Assembly: GCA_949752745.1 (NCBI GenBank)
Contig: OX457031.1
Coordinates: 27,165,882 to 27,229,881, forward strand
DNA length: 64,000 bases
Direction: 5' to 3'
From: Protula sp. h YS-2021
Taxonomy: Eukaryota > Annelida > Polychaeta > Sabellida > Serpulidae
Positions 23,238 to 37,009 of this stretch are shown piece by piece; position 1 is the first letter of the stretch; the number at the start of each line of letters is the position of its first letter. The translations under genes were made by a program, and so were the position numbers. The notes beneath the pieces are model-generated. The model made no database searches. It saw only the letters and a program-made list of their open reading frames with translations, and was not told where the DNA came from.

Positions 23238-26200
23238 TCCAGGACCCATTTGCCCCTTCCCCACTTTTCTACCCCATCAATGGTATTTCACGTGCCGAAC
23301 AACTGATTGATATCACTAGGTTAATTGTAACTGAGGTTAAATAAGAGAATAGTGTTTAATCAAAGATCGCAGTTTATGACTGTCGAAGTAATCGTCTGCT
23401 GAACAAATCACAATTTAGCAAATTGAGCACACGACGCTAATCAGTATTTTTTATAACTGATGACATTATATCTTGTAAAGTTAATTGCAATGAATTGCAA
23501 TATTTGCAATTGTTAAGTTTACCACAAATTTATCACAAAATAGGGTTGGCAATTAGCTGAACTAAAATAGTTTTATGGGAAGAAATGTCCGGAAGTTGTG
23601 ATATAATTCCTGAAAAAACTGAAAAGAATGTCTTCCGCAGCAGCGAAATGTCAGTAAGTGACAGACAATGAAGAGCAAATATTAAACCAAAATGAAGTTT
23701 ATTACGAAAAAGAGTTTGGCGAATTAATGAACAATTTTTATATTTTTAATGCTGTCAAGTAAAATAAAATTCGCCTGGGGGACAGAGGTCCAGGAGAGCC
23801 ATAAGGCATGTTCCCTATTGGACAGGGATTCGAACCAGAAGCATTAATTGCTACACTAAACAGCATCGTAGTAATGTCCTGAAAGCGGACCCCTACATTT
23901 GCACCAGTTTCATTGTTCACATCTAGTTCATTTCCATTATAGAGAAAGCACAAACAGGAAAATCCTGGAAACTGAACTTAATTTAACCATACGCTGAAGT
24001 AACATGTTCGGACTTACAGCTCAGATTATAAGCATTCGTTTGTGGGTCTGAACCCCCACCCACGCTAAGGTTCCTATTTTTCCTTGCTAAAATAAAAAAT
24101 TGTTGCAAGTTACTAATGCACTCGCTGCAATACAGTTGCAATTCAATAAATTACAGCCCACAGATTCTGTCGTATTTTTATCTCTGACCACATGTCGGGG
24201 TGGCTGAAAGCTTAAGGGACAATACACAAAGTACAAGCGGGAGGGGATAGGGCTTTGTGCCGGCCAGTGCTATAACGAATGCTTGATTTCAAAAGTTTGT
24301 TGTACATGATGTGGATGACCCTTAATAGCAATAAATTGGTATCCTTTTAAAACCGACCTTCGTGAGGGTATATCGGTAGTGAACTTAAGGGTGGGCGCAG
24401 GGCCCACTCAAAAACTTCAAGTTCTTGAAAGCATTACGACCCCCTCCCAGAATCCCGCTCATTTTACGAAAAGGAATAGATGATGTCTGCTCAAATGAAG
24501 AACATTGTGTTGTCATTGAACGCTGATGCGTTTATATACCGTAGAACCCCGAGATAAGGCCACCCATCAAAAAATTGTATGGAAGTAAGACTGCTTTGGA
24601 ACAGCTCCTTTCGCATCCCGGTTATTATAGAGCCGAGCCCCCCAGAAATAAGACCCCCCGGAATTAAGGTCAATTTTGACCACTTCCTAAAGTGGTTTGA
24701 GGTCTACGTAAGTTTACTGCTTGTGTAGAAAGTTCACGTCTTGTGCAGAACGTTTACGTCTTGTGTAGAAAGTTTACATCTGAATCTTAGCCAATGATCG
24801 CAAAGAAAAGTGAAAAGTTTTTGCTCGTGTTACCAAAGTTTCTGAAAAGATGACAAGGAAAACAACAAGTAAACTGGTTGCTTGTTGTACAAAACAGTCA
24901 CTCTGATAGGTCTCTACATTTTCCCAAACAGATCCTAAAGGTATCGTTTGTGATTTTGGTTAAACATTATGCATACAAAAATAACATATTTTATGTAGTC
25001 GTACCGCAGTTATCAGACATTTGCTCGTCTAGAACTTGCACATAAAACCAGTAAACTGGTTCGTTTTAGTACAATGGCCACATTTTGAACCTGTTGCACC
25101 GGACCATAGAACGCCCTCTTACCCTCAGTCCCACGATGACCCTACCTCTATTTCTGTTGAAAAACTGCTACCTGGCTTCCAGTGCACATTAAGCCAATGC
25201 CTTAAGCACAATAAAGTGCTGCATATCAGACATCATATATTTAAGTTTAAAACTTGTATTTGATGAGATAATTCATTGGAACTCATCCGCCAGTAGTGCT
25301 TTAGGGTGATGTGGAAATGTCGTAAATTACTGCATACTTCTAGTGTTTATAAAAAGTCTGGGTCAGCCAATTATCCAAATAGCAGAGTATAAAATAGAGT
25401 GTATCTTCACGGTCTCATCACGATTTTTCCATCTTAAATGTTTTTTGCGTTGAAAACAAAGAGCAAATATCTTTATTGTCTCTGATTAGCGGCTCCTGCT
25501 CTGAACAGATACCGTATAAAGAATATTGAAATGACATATTTAAAAAAAAGATTGTTCTCTAAACCAGTACCCTCTGGCTTGTAACAGATTCTCTAACAAT
25601 ATTTAGGTCACATTTAAGTCACTTCGCAATTCTGGACCCTTCTATCACAATTTTTGCAGTACTCTCATTATAGAATTTATCAAGCTAAATTCTGTGCAAT
25701 ATTCCCAAAACATAATAAAAACATATGTACATCGCTTGTGACACAATACTTCTGAATGTATAAAGAAAAATACAAATTTAATTTCCACAGATTAAGCTTT
25801 TAAGGGTATTGTGCTTCGTGCTTGCCTTAGAAGTAAATAATGTAAATTTTACACAGAGAAACAAGTCAGTAAAATTCGTTACTTTGTCGCGAATACAGTT
25901 TTTATTACATTTACAGTCTACCCAGACTAGTGGATTGCATATTGGTGATTTCACTCATACCTTTATTAGAGATTAGAGCACCACCACTTTTTAGTTAACA
26001 TTTTAAAGTTATGATAATAATAATATTAATAATTAAGAATTAAATATTATAGTGTTATTGTTTATAATTACAATGTTTAGAGTTTCATACAGTAATTGTT
26101 CAGATGAATCTGTTCATTATAACTTTGATGTACACATAAAAAAGCTCATGTTATTAGATGGAACACTGAAGCGCATACACAAGTGATCTACCCTCATTAA

Positions 26201-29200
26201 GAGACTACTAACAACTTAAGTGGTGTATTGGAAAATTATAAGTGCGATACTCCTAGGGGAGGCCACATATGACCTGGAAACCTGCCAAATGATGTAGTAA
26301 CAATCATGTATCCAGTAGGGATTGAAACAGGGAACCTCTCGTTTGGGACTGACAGATTAAGATTTCGGTAAAAATTGGACTCCAAACCTCCCGATTCTTA
26401 ATGTGGCATGCTCTCGCTACACCATAAGTCTCTCAAAAGAACACCTAAACTTAACACTTTCAAACGAAACTTTTAAAACAATGGTGTGAAGTATAGGTCG
26501 AAGCTTGTAACACATGTGAAACAGCCAATAATATTTTAACTATTAATATCTCATTTTCACGATCAGGTACATACGCCCTGCATAATCACAGACACAATTT
26601 GATAATTTCCTGAGAAATTCCACTGGACCCTGCTTCAAGACGTAAGGTACAATCTGTGACTTTATATGTGCTTACTAAACAAATGAACTTTACACACGCC
26701 CTTCCTTTTTTGTCTATTATTTATTAAAATTCACAGAACAACAAATGTCTCCAAAAAGTTGAAGTTTTGCTATTTTCCGGGTTCTTTGTTGTGTACCATA
26801 ACTAGAACAGGTAATACTATAGGGTTATTTGGATGCTTACTGAATTATTGTGCAGGTTGCCGTCCTCGGATTGCACTGTATTTGTTTAGTAGTGTATTAG
26901 TTTTATTGCCGTGTTCATGTTAAAGGAAATATCCCTAACAAATGTTTATAAACTTATCTATATAAAATAAAATAGTTTACCAAAACAAAGTGTTCATAAG
27001 TGTTCTAGATTAAGCTTAATCAACTGGATTTTAACAGAAACCGTTAACTCTAAAGCCTTATTGGAATGTCTTCAGCTCTTTGAACGTTTGTTACCTTATG
27101 TCTTTCATGTTATATTTTCAATAAAGGCTCTATTCTGTGCACTATACCAGGCTAATTACAACTCGATTTATTACTCCTTGACATGGTGGTGTCTATGCAA
27201 AAGAATTACGCACAAACGCTGCAAAACGCAGTGAAACATTACTTGATCGTTGTATTATTAATGTTAAACTGGGTATACATGCGCGATCAATAGTTATTAG
27301 CAGTAAAGTACATATACGCTTTAATAGTTTAATATATGTTAGCGGTTTTGTAGAAATACGTTTACCACAAAACACATTGCTGAGACAAACTGCAAATTGT
27401 ATAACTAAACTGAGATCCGGTACATCAGACAGTGTCTCGTCTAATCATTATCTTCTTATTAAAGCTTACTTCCTCTGTCAAAAATGGGGAGATAGGGAAG
27501 TTTCAATTATCAAGATTACGATTAAATAAGAACGAACAGAAATTCAAGTACGATATATTTTGTTCGAAAAACAAAATTGTCCTCATTATACTTGCTTGTT
27601 AGGAGGAAAAGTTTATTATACTTTATACACGAATGGGTCATTTTTGCTAATGGTAGCTTGTTCTGACCAGCCCTTGATGAGATACGATTGTTCTGAGTCA
27701 CTGAAGCTGTGGGAGCTTAGAATGGCATGTGTAATGAAGTCTTTAATCGGTAGTCTTTAACGTTTGTTCATATACTTAACGAAAGATTCCTGTAGTGGCC
27801 ATGTAAGTACAACAAGTCTCAGGCAGCTCTTTTAGACAGCCCGAATGCACTAAGCTTTTGTAAATATTTAGTGCATTCACATATCACTATCTCTAAAACA
27901 TTAAAGAGGACATTTGATTACCTTCCACAACATAAAATCCATGTTCTTTTAAAACTTAAGTATTTTTGCATAATTAGTTATCTAACTAAAAGAAATTGGT
28001 AGATAAAACAAAGAGTATATGTGTGTGGTATTCGCTTGGCTGTCACTCATAGGAAGACGTATACTAATGGCTATATTCCGACTGTTTAATTATAAATACA
28101 AGTAACATTAATTACTAAATGTAAAGTACAACATAAAATTTATACCTAATACACTGAACGGTAGGCAGATAAATGGAACTTTCAAGGCCCAAGGGAAACG
28201 ATGAAATCGTGCAAGATCTAGAATAACGCTATCTCTCATTCTCAACTCTCGATATATCAAATCCCTTTTTACCACAAAATAAATTTTTGAGTAAATGTTC
28301 CCGAAGGGTGTTGCTTATCTGCAACTTGGATTGAAATTTCCCTTGAAATATTTTGACGCTTGAAACTGTTCTTTGTACATCCTATGTGCCCAGTTCATAG
28401 TTCTTTTTGTACAGATATCTTTAAGGGAACACATAAATTTGGCAGAGGTTTCTTTAATTCTATAAAAAAATTAGAGCTTTGTTTGTAATCGACTGTTTTC
28501 GGATACACATGGTGCTTCAAGGATTACTTAATTATAAATAAATAAATTAGACAATATATTGCACGCAGAGACAACAAAGGAAGAATTTAATGCTGTTATC
28601 TTAAAACGTAAATTAATTTAAATATTGCTTCATAACAAACTCTGTTCGTAAATAATTTAAACATTTACAAATTTGTAAAGCATATTAGTCCGTGTAGCGT
28701 GACATGTTATGGCTAAAAATTTTGGCTTTAAAATATCATTTTATAGCTGTAAAATTGCTCTCATATACTTTAGACCCGTATTTTATTAGATTTTTCAGAA
28801 TATCAATATGAAAAAACCCTAAAGAGAACCTTATTTGGATACAAATACCTGAACGCTCTAAACGAAAATTTCGCTATAATTTCCTTTTTACTAAATGGAT
28901 TGATTTTAAATACTTTTCAATTTAATCAAGCGACCTAATTTTTTCTTGTCAATCAGGTCATTTGGATCTGAAAGGAAAGAGCAAATTCTGAAAGGTAAAA
29001 CAACTGCGTGTGGTTTTATCAAATAAATTCGTGGCTAGAAGCAAACATTTGAAAAATAAATGGCAATCCAGAAGCCAGTAAACTTTAAAAAGACAAAGAA
29101 AACTATGTCTTTTTGTAAGCCGTTGGTTGACAAAGCTACAGGTTATGCTTGAAAAGAAATAAACTACTCCAAACCTTCACTCCAGATCCCATAAAATGAA

Positions 29201-31647
29201 TTCAACACTTAAAAAACTGTGGTTCGTGATTGGTATAAAGCCTATTTTAAGCAAATGCTGCTTTTATACTACTTTCTACGTTGCAAAATGAGTGCTGTGA
29301 ATATCTTCTTTCACCTTAAGTCATAGCAATTTTTATTTGGATGAGTTATTGTGGTATGATTAAGAACAATTTAAACCTAACACTTTAGGCCAAAACCTAT
29401 TAGGCGATTAAGTGATATTTATGATACCATTCAATCCATTACGCACGCATTATTTTTCATGGTCTGTTCTACCGTGTTTCATAAAACAGACATAAATACC
29501 CTTCGCCCAGAGCTAATAGTAGTTTTTGCTGCCACTGGTCGCACTTTGCATGGCTGTAATGAATAAAACATAGGACCACTGCCACAGCTGCTCTTTCAAC
29601 GGTAACATATTGAACAAGCTAGCCCGGGTCATCACGTGACAGATGAAAATAAAAACACCAGGATGGCTAAGCTAAGTAGAGTGATCACTTAGGCAGCATT
29701 TCTAACAAAATATACCTCATAATAACACTTTTGGTTTTAGTACTGTAATACCTTTATAGAAATAGTAAAGAATTAAAGCTACATTCATTCATTTGCAATG
29801 TAATCACGAGCTAGCACGTAAACTTCCTGGAACCTTTAATTTTGTTTATTTATTTATTTTTTTTGTTGCTTTTTTCCTTGGATGAAACGATAGAGTGATG
29901 TTAAACGATGTATTGTAAGCTTTGCAGTGCAAAATCGACACAGCATTGTACCATTGTCCAACAAAAACCAACCCTAAAAGAAAAAGAATACAATGACTTT
30001 TTGTTAATTTTCTCTAACTTTGCAATTGCACATAAGTCAGTTTTACTTTCATCGCTGCCGAAAATGCAATTCAGCGCTGCGACGTAATTATTAATCCATG
30101 TTGTACAAATACTGAAAGAAAAATCACACGTTTTATTACCTTTGTCTTAAATTCCAAACTTGAAGTGTATCAGATCATAAGTTGGCTGTAAATCCAACAT
30201 AAGTTATATATCAATGTATCAATGTCAATTTTCTAAAGCTAATTTTGACACCGTGATATCTTATACACAAATTATCCTAAAAGAACATTGCTACTACTAC
30301 CATTAAAATTAAACTAAATATTGGTACTGTTAAGAGATATACTGTTTGACATTAATTTCTCGCACTTGCAAGATTTGCTTTTGAGCACTTATTTTATTAA
30401 AGAGATGGCAGGAAGACTTAGCACTTATTATATAACTAATGGGTCAGTCGTAGATCTAACAACACTATTTTGGAAAGATTTAGCTATTCATCATCTAAAC
30501 GATCACTACTGAAATGGTTTTCATATCAGCTTAAAGCACACGATTTATACGCTGTGAAACAATATTGCATTATAATGCAGGGAGACCATCTAATAATATT
30601 TTAAAGCTAACAGACAATCTAACGATATTACATTATGATGTCAACAAGACGCCTACTTAACAAATATGAATTATCAGGCTTATTATTAGAATTGTTATCT
30701 TTAGAACATCACTTGAGCGTTTAGTTACGTCATTATGGAATGTCTCTGGAAGTGTAAAGCTAAAAAGGAGGCTATTATATATCAGGTTTGAGCCACGTTC
30801 TCTGAGGATAAGTTTTAAGCTGCGAAATGGTTTTTGAAAATTATTTGGAAGCTTGGCCGATGGTTTTAAAGGAGTTTTGGTTTGTAGTTTAATTTTCTTT
30901 GTCTTAATGTATTTGTTTATCTATCTGCCTATGTCTCTCTTTCAATCTATATATCAAGCTAGTAGTTCTTCTCTTTTTTTCTTTGCCTCTATCTGATTGA
31001 AATTTTAGGATAAGGAAATACGGCTCCATGACGGAGCATCACATTTCACGAAACATTCACATCTTTGGAGAGCGGTAGAAAAATCTTACATTTTATGACA
31101 TCAGTGTAAATAATGATAAAAGCAATAATAAGAGTGCATAAAATAAAACAAACTATCCATTGTCCAATTATTATTGAATGCCTTTCGCAGTTGCATAAAA
31201 CTGTCACTAGCCATTTCAATGCATTAAGCTACAAATGTAGTTGTGTCAAATATCTGGTTAAAATAGTGGGAATAAGATAACAATTCAGACCAAATCAAGT
31301 AGCATCATTAGACACGAAACAGATCCAGTTACCAAATATCAGATTTATCCTGATAAACCAGATTTGCTAGTTGCAACCATCGAGAAAGGGAAAAAGTCAA
31401 TATTATTTTTAAAAAGTTTTATACTCACTTTGAAATTGTCCGTCGCAACATATCGGCAGGAGAACACCTTTAAAGGAATAAACAAACATCTCACTTTAAT
31501 CTCTGTATATGGTTACTCGTTTAACACATGTCATTAAAACATTTTATAACACCTAAGCAAAGATGCTATAAGTGACAACACACAAGCCAACGAGACCATT
31601 ATAGGGAACGCAACAAAAGCACGCCCAGCAAGTAAATTGAAATACTT

Positions 31648-31677
31648 TAGTTCAGTGCCAGTGGTGGCACTGAACTA
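31648..31677. other. Perfect 13-bp stem hairpin
   Basis: TAGTTCAGTGCCA, a 4-base GTGG loop, then TGGCACTGAACTA. Isolated in sequence with no other structure around it. Could be a palindromic protein-binding site or chance. Confidence 0.6.
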
Positions 31678-32084
31678 CAGTGGCTTCACTATTTATGCAT
31701 TGTTATTTTTATAAATTACATACATACATTATAAGTATTGATCATGGAGCTGAGTGAATTTTTTTAACTGGATTTGGGGAGCCGTGGAAGGCCTGTGATT
31801 GGACCGCGCAGAGGTGAGTTCATTGGCCTTCGACAAGTACCCGAATGCAATAGAAAGCACACCAGCTAATAATCTATTGCTGTTATAACACCAACACACA
31901 TATAATCGTACCATATGTTACAAAGGAACTCAGAAATACCCCAGTCTCGCTGTCAAGTACTTCCCTGAGCTGTGACGCCGTCTATGTGTTACACAGCAAA
32001 ACAAACAGGGCTTCGTCACAAAGTCTTCATAAGCGACACGTTAGCTTATATATGAGATTCGTGTGAATGGTTATAATATTCTAT

Positions 32085-32180
32085 GTACAGTAAAACCTGG
32101 TTAATTTGGACAGCGTTGTGACTGTCAAAATCTGCCCGGATTAGTAAGTGTCCGGATCACTCAGGTTATGCAATAATGGC
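32085..32180 (+). mobile_element. Possible Tigger/pogo-like terminus
   Basis: TACAGTAAAACCTGGTTAAT followed by TGGACAG and later GTCCGGATCA resembles the ends of pogo/Tigger transposons (CAGT..AACCTCGNTTA type). No matching right end or transposase was found, so this is a weak call. Confidence 0.3.
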
Positions 32181-33671
32181 TCGATTTGTTTACCAAATAA
32201 ACAACTCTTGGTAATGTAGGCAATCTGCCCCTCCAATAACTTCTCCTCTGTATTCTGCGCCCACATGTGGCAAAGACACCAGACTCCTCATTTTCTCAGC
32301 ATTCCAAGAGCGCAACATTTAAATGAACTGAATGATCACTTGTAGTGAGTAAATCTGATCAACATGAATAGAAAACTGAGAATTATTCCGTTATTCGAAA
32401 ATTACAGATCAGTGAGTTTATTTAAATTGAAATTTCAATAGACTCTCGTTGAAGAAAAATAAAAAGGTCACTTTATTTCTCGTGTATTATCTCTCTGTTC
32501 AGAAGTTTGTAGCAAATTTTAATGTACAACTTAGGCTTTAACTTTGGAGCCACATTCGAGCTCGAACATTTATTCCCTCCCACAAGTCCCTTGATTCAAC
32601 TTCCGTATTCTGCAGTCCTGTCATGAAATATACAGGCTAGTCTTTCAAATATTTGATAAATTACGACCTTTCTAGAGCAGGCACATTGTTTTTGAGTAAC
32701 GTGTAGAATACTTCCAAGTATTCTGTTTCTTTATATTTTCTGTTAAAAAATGTGACCAAGTTTATATTCTTTGGAACGAAATAGTCTTTGCTAATAATAG
32801 AACCGCCAGACTGAGCACTAGTTCGGACAGTGACACTGAAGGCACAAAAACATTTTTGTTAAGCAAATGCCACATAAATCTGTGGAGTTCTTTTACTTAC
32901 TTACAGTGAATTCACGGATCTTCATGAGAAGCGTATTGCTTCGTAAATGGAAATATGCTTTGATTAGTTTGGATGCTGGTAGTTTTTAAGTTCTTCAGAG
33001 TAACATATACCATTGAGCAAACAATACAGTCTCTTTCGTCACAATTTCTTTACCTTTTCTTGTTTCTTTCTGTTTATTTTAAAGTATTTTAAAATGACAA
33101 GAGGCCTGTCTTTTTAATGTAATGTATATCTCTACAATTATTTGAAAATAATAATATTTTATGGACAAATGTATGCAGATCACAGTGAACTCACAGACGG
33201 AGAGTATAAGATAACATGAGATAAGATAAGATGGGTTCACATAAAGATCTGCTGTGGATCTGTGACAGTAATGCCGAGCAGGAAAGCCTCGCTTTGAATT
33301 TTCAATGGAAATCAATTGATTCCCTTAAAGGTTTTATCTGGTGAAGAGGCTAACAATGGAAATATTTAATGTTACTTTGATAGCTCTCAGATATTGAACA
33401 CATAAAATAATATGTAGGAAATATTGAATCTATTTTAAAATGATATGCCATCATAGAGAATGCAGCCCCAACCGAAACTGAAAATTCAAAATGGTGGCTC
33501 TCCTGAAAGCATCTTTTTACCCATGTAATTTTATACGCATAATATATGGTTCTAGAAATGCGATATTTTATACGTCATTTATACGTGTATTATGCGTCCG
33601 AGAAAAGATACCCATTTTGCCCATGCATTTCAGATATTTAATACGTATAATATATGTATATTGTCTTGTAG

Positions 33672-34975
33672 GGATGGGAGTGGCTGAAATGGCGAACAAT
33701 TGACAGCCGCATATGTGCTGAAATGAACGGGAGTGCCAGAAATGGTGGGCAGCTGACAGCAGCATATGTGCTGAGATGTACGGGAGTGCCTGAAATGGTG
33801 AGCAACTGGCAGTGGCATATATGCTAAGACGTACGGGAGTGCCTGAAATGACGGGCAGCTGACAGTCGCATATGTGCTGAGATGTACGGGAATGTCTGAA
33901 ATGGTGAGTAACTGGCAGTGGCATATATGCTACGATGTACAGGAGTGCCTGAAATGGTGGGCAGCTGACAGTCGCATATGTGCTGAGATGTATGGGAGTG
34001 TCTGAGATAGTGGGTAGCCGACAGCCGCATGTGTGCTGAGTTGTACGGGAGTGCCTGAAATGGTGAGCAACTGGCAGTGGCATATATGCTAAGATGTACG
34101 GGAGTGCCTGAAATGGTGGGCAGCTAACAGCCGCATATGTGCTGAGATGTACGGGAGTGCCTGAAATGGTGAGCAACTGGCAGTGGCATATATGCTAAGA
34201 TGTACGGGACTGCCTGAAATGGTGAGCAGCTGGCAGTGGCATATGTGCTGAGATGTACGGGAGTGCCTGAAATGATGGGCAGCTGACAGCTGCATACGTG
34301 CTGAGATGTATGGGAGTGCCTGAAATGGTGGGCAGCTGACAGCCGCATATGTGCTGAGATGTACGGAGTGCCTGAAATGGTGAGCAACTTGCAGTGGCAT
34401 ATATGCTAAGATGTACGGGACTGCCTGAAATGATGGGCAGCTGACAGTCGCATATGTGCTGAGATGTATGGGAGTGTCTAAAATGGTGGGTAGCCGACAG
34501 CCGCATGTGTGCTGAGTTGTACGGGAGTGCCTGAAATGGTGAGCAACTGGCAGTGGCATATATGCCAAGATGTACGGGAGTGCCTGAAATGATGAGCAGC
34601 TGACAGTCGCATATGTGCTGAGATGTACGGGATGTCTGAAATGGTGAGCAACTGGCAGTGGCATATATGCTAAGATGTACGGGAGTGCCTGAAATGGTGA
34701 GCAACTGGCAGTGGCATATGTGCTGAGATGTACGGGAGTGCCTGAAATGATGGGCAGCTAACAGCCGCATATGTGCTGAGATGTACGGGAGTGCCTGAAA
34801 TGATGGGCAGCTGACAGCTGCATACGTGCTGAGATGTATGGGAGTGCCTGAAATGGTGGGCAGCTGACAGCCGCATGTGTGCTGCGTTGTACGGGAGTGC
34901 CTGAAATGGTGGCCAGCTGACATCGGCATATGTGCTGAGATGTACGGAGTGCCTGAAATGGTGGGCAGCTAAGAC
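33672..34975. repeat. 53-bp satellite/minisatellite array, ~24 copies
   Basis: The monomer is about 53 bp and contains GCATATGTGCTGAGATGTAC, GGGAGTGCCTGAAATG and GGGCAGCTGACAG. Two variants alternate in much of the array: one with GCATATGTGCTGAG/CAGCTGACAG and one with GCATATATGCTAAG/CAACTGGCAG. Because 53 is not a multiple of 3 and the monomer is poor in minus-strand stops, long minus-strand frames arise (202, 191 and 244 codons) with a 53-residue periodicity. They overlap each other in different phases, so coding is unlikely. Confidence 0.95.
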
Positions 34976-35879
34976 TTTGAGTGCAATTTAGTTCCAATCT
35001 GTTTTATTAAATTATTATATTTATTGCCATGATATCTCTGCTTCTTGCATTTCCTATTTCTAGCTGTTAAATGTGATGTTTTCTGGACATGTTAACTTTC
35101 TTATTTTCACTCGATTATACAAAAAATATTCATTCTTGGAAAATGAAAAGAAAAAATGAATATTAACAGCTTCATGTGATTAATGCCTTACGCACCATAG
35201 ACGTTGTAAGAGTAAATAGGTACAAATAAATAACTAGGAGTAGCATCTTTGTTGTCATGCATGGTTGTGACGTCAAAGCATACAAAACATGGGGTTATTA
35301 ACTGCACAGTAAAAAACTATTACGTCACTGGTTCATTTCTTTATAGTTCGTTCAGAAATTAAACTTGGGGCCTTCATTCTACAAGGACGTTGAGTAAGTT
35401 GGTGATATTTATAACATGCAGATAACTGCGCAGAAAGCTGAGGTAGAGTTTTTTATTGCCGTTTTCAAACGGTAGTAACCACCTTACCTATCTTTTGCCA
35501 CTATTGCATAATTGTATAATAACATATTAATAGTGATTCATACACCTCTCTAATGCAGTTTTTATGTGATGTAGTTCTTCAGATGAACCACAAAAATACA
35601 TGCGCACTGGTTACCATGAAATATAATACGACAGGCCCTTTATTGTGCTTTTGAACATACCAAGTAGACACTTCGGGCTGTAATTTGCCAGGAAAACGTG
35701 CCCTAATGAATTGACCTCTTGCTGCTCAAAGAGTCAGCTTAGTTTGTGGAAAAGGAAAATTGATGGGAGCATTTTCTAGACTCAGCGTGCCCCATGACGA
35801 CTGTGGTATCCAGCTCTGGAGAAATCAGGTTGTAAATATTGTACCGCCACCCTTAAGCTGAATATCATTTCGTTTTTTA
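34976..35879. other. Non-coding spacer
   Basis: No open frame of note, no recognised repeat. Separates the 53-bp satellite from the TAA microsatellite. Confidence 0.5.
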
Positions 35880-35880
35880 A

Positions 35881-35974
<94 letters not shown>
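35880..35974. repeat. (TAA)n microsatellite
   Basis: About 31 perfect AAT/TAA triplets. Confidence 0.98.
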
Positions 35975-36207
35975 GATCTGAGATTAATGTACCCTCACAT
36001 TTGAATAGCGTTTCTCTGAAAAGCTAACAAAACAAATACCTTTTTACGAAGGTATCTTTATTCGTAAGAACTCTTGTGACATCAACTGCAGCAAAATTCT
36101 AAAACAAGGTGGCTCTATTTTTTCTGTATGTGCATAGGCGATCGTTTTTCCATCGCTTCCTCGGAACAGTGATCACATAGTGCGAAGTAACAGAGAATGA
36201 TCCCAGT

Positions 36208-36920
36208 GAACATTCTAACGTCAATCCGCCCTCGATTTGAGGACAAACCTCAGCATTAAATCCGGTTGTATTTTGGTTGTTCACAGCAACCACAGCGATC
36301 AACAGCTAACCAACGTCTTTGATACCACGTTGAATAGACGTTGAAAAGACGTTACTTTTGGTCGGAGCCAAAGCGTAATTTCAATCAAAGTCTCTGGCGC
36401 AACGTAGAATAGACGTCGAAAAATCAACGTTAGATAGACGCCGTAAATTAAACGTTGTATAGAGGTTGAACCCAAAATAAAAAAAAAAAACAATCTTCTC
36501 CTGTTGTCGTTAACCGGAAATGATAGCCATGACAGGATACGCCAAACATAAACCAAAACGAGGACGTAAAATATGAAAATTTCAAGAGTTTTTTCCCACC
36601 TACTTTTGGAAAATATTCAAAAATCGACTTAATATACGTATTGCTTGTCCCAAGGGTGGGCGGGGGGGATACTGTGACGTAGAGGTGACCGCACTATGAT
36701 AGTCGCTGTCTAGACGGCGATTCTAGATTACCATTTCCCGACGTATATACAATGTCGCTCTACCGAAATCTGCACAATATTTGGAAATTAGATATCGGAT
36801 ATCCAACAGGTACATGTTGTTTGGACGTCCATAAACAACCAAAATCCGACGTTGATCGGACGTCGGGTGTGATATCTATCCAAGGTTGATGCAACGTCGT
36901 TATGTTTATTGGCTTACGAA
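36208..36920. mobile_element. AACGT/GACGTT-word inverted-arm element
   Basis: The left part (36208-36480) is dense in words such as AACGTCTTTGATACCACGTTG and GACGTTGAAAAGACG; the right part (36840-36910) has ATCCGACGTTGATCGGACGTC. Termini look like an inverted pair: CCCAGTGAACATTCTAACGTC at left, and at right the reverse complement CCAATAAACATAACGACG. Related in vocabulary to the element at 533-1121. No coding capacity. Confidence 0.55.
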
Positions 36921-37009
36921 ACAAACAAACAAGCCGAAATGGAAGACGTATAGTTGGGGCACTTCTCTCAAATTAATGAAGGATATGTTATTTAGTAGTG
37001 TCGGTGTTT

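Larger units (their letters stand above)
225..26220. repeat. Four-unit tandem segmental duplication (GT17 gene plus flanks)
   Basis: Recognisable blocks recur in order: a 5' flank (310-530 and 10887-11080), a second 5' flank (1127-1900, 4095-5550, 11050-13160, 18185-18430), the GT17 gene, a 3' flank with a CT-rich minisatellite, opposite-strand Ly6 exons, a block rich in GATATC words (about 9825, 15885, 22285), and a distal spacer (16990-18170 and 24540-26220). Not every unit keeps every block: unit 1 is truncated at about 4090 inside a Ly6 exon, unit 3 lacks the Ly6 block, and unit 4 has the most decayed GT17 gene. Seen directly by matching phrases; exact breakpoints are approximate. Confidence 0.85.
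26300..33480. other. AT-rich stretch without recognisable genes
   Basis: Frames are short and uninformative on both strands; no repeats longer than microsatellites stand out apart from a hairpin (31648-31677) and a possible Tigger/pogo-like terminus (32085). A tRNA-like/SINE-like scrap may sit at 26310-26440 (minus). This could be intergenic or a long intron; nothing distinguishes these. Confidence 0.6.

Noticed and set aside
26310..26440. tRNA-derived SINE head on the minus strand
   Set aside because: A- and B-box-like words are present (tggtgtagcgagagca, ggtttggagtcc) but the match is loose and only one copy is clear; too weak to annotate firmly.
33568..34929. Long overlapping minus-strand reading frames (191-244 codons) as protein-coding genes
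   Set aside because: They are produced by the 53-bp satellite, whose period is not a multiple of three; the same peptides recur in all phases and there are no gene signals.
33672..34975. CRISPR-like array
   Set aside because: Monomers are directly contiguous with no unique spacers, and the genome is eukaryotic.
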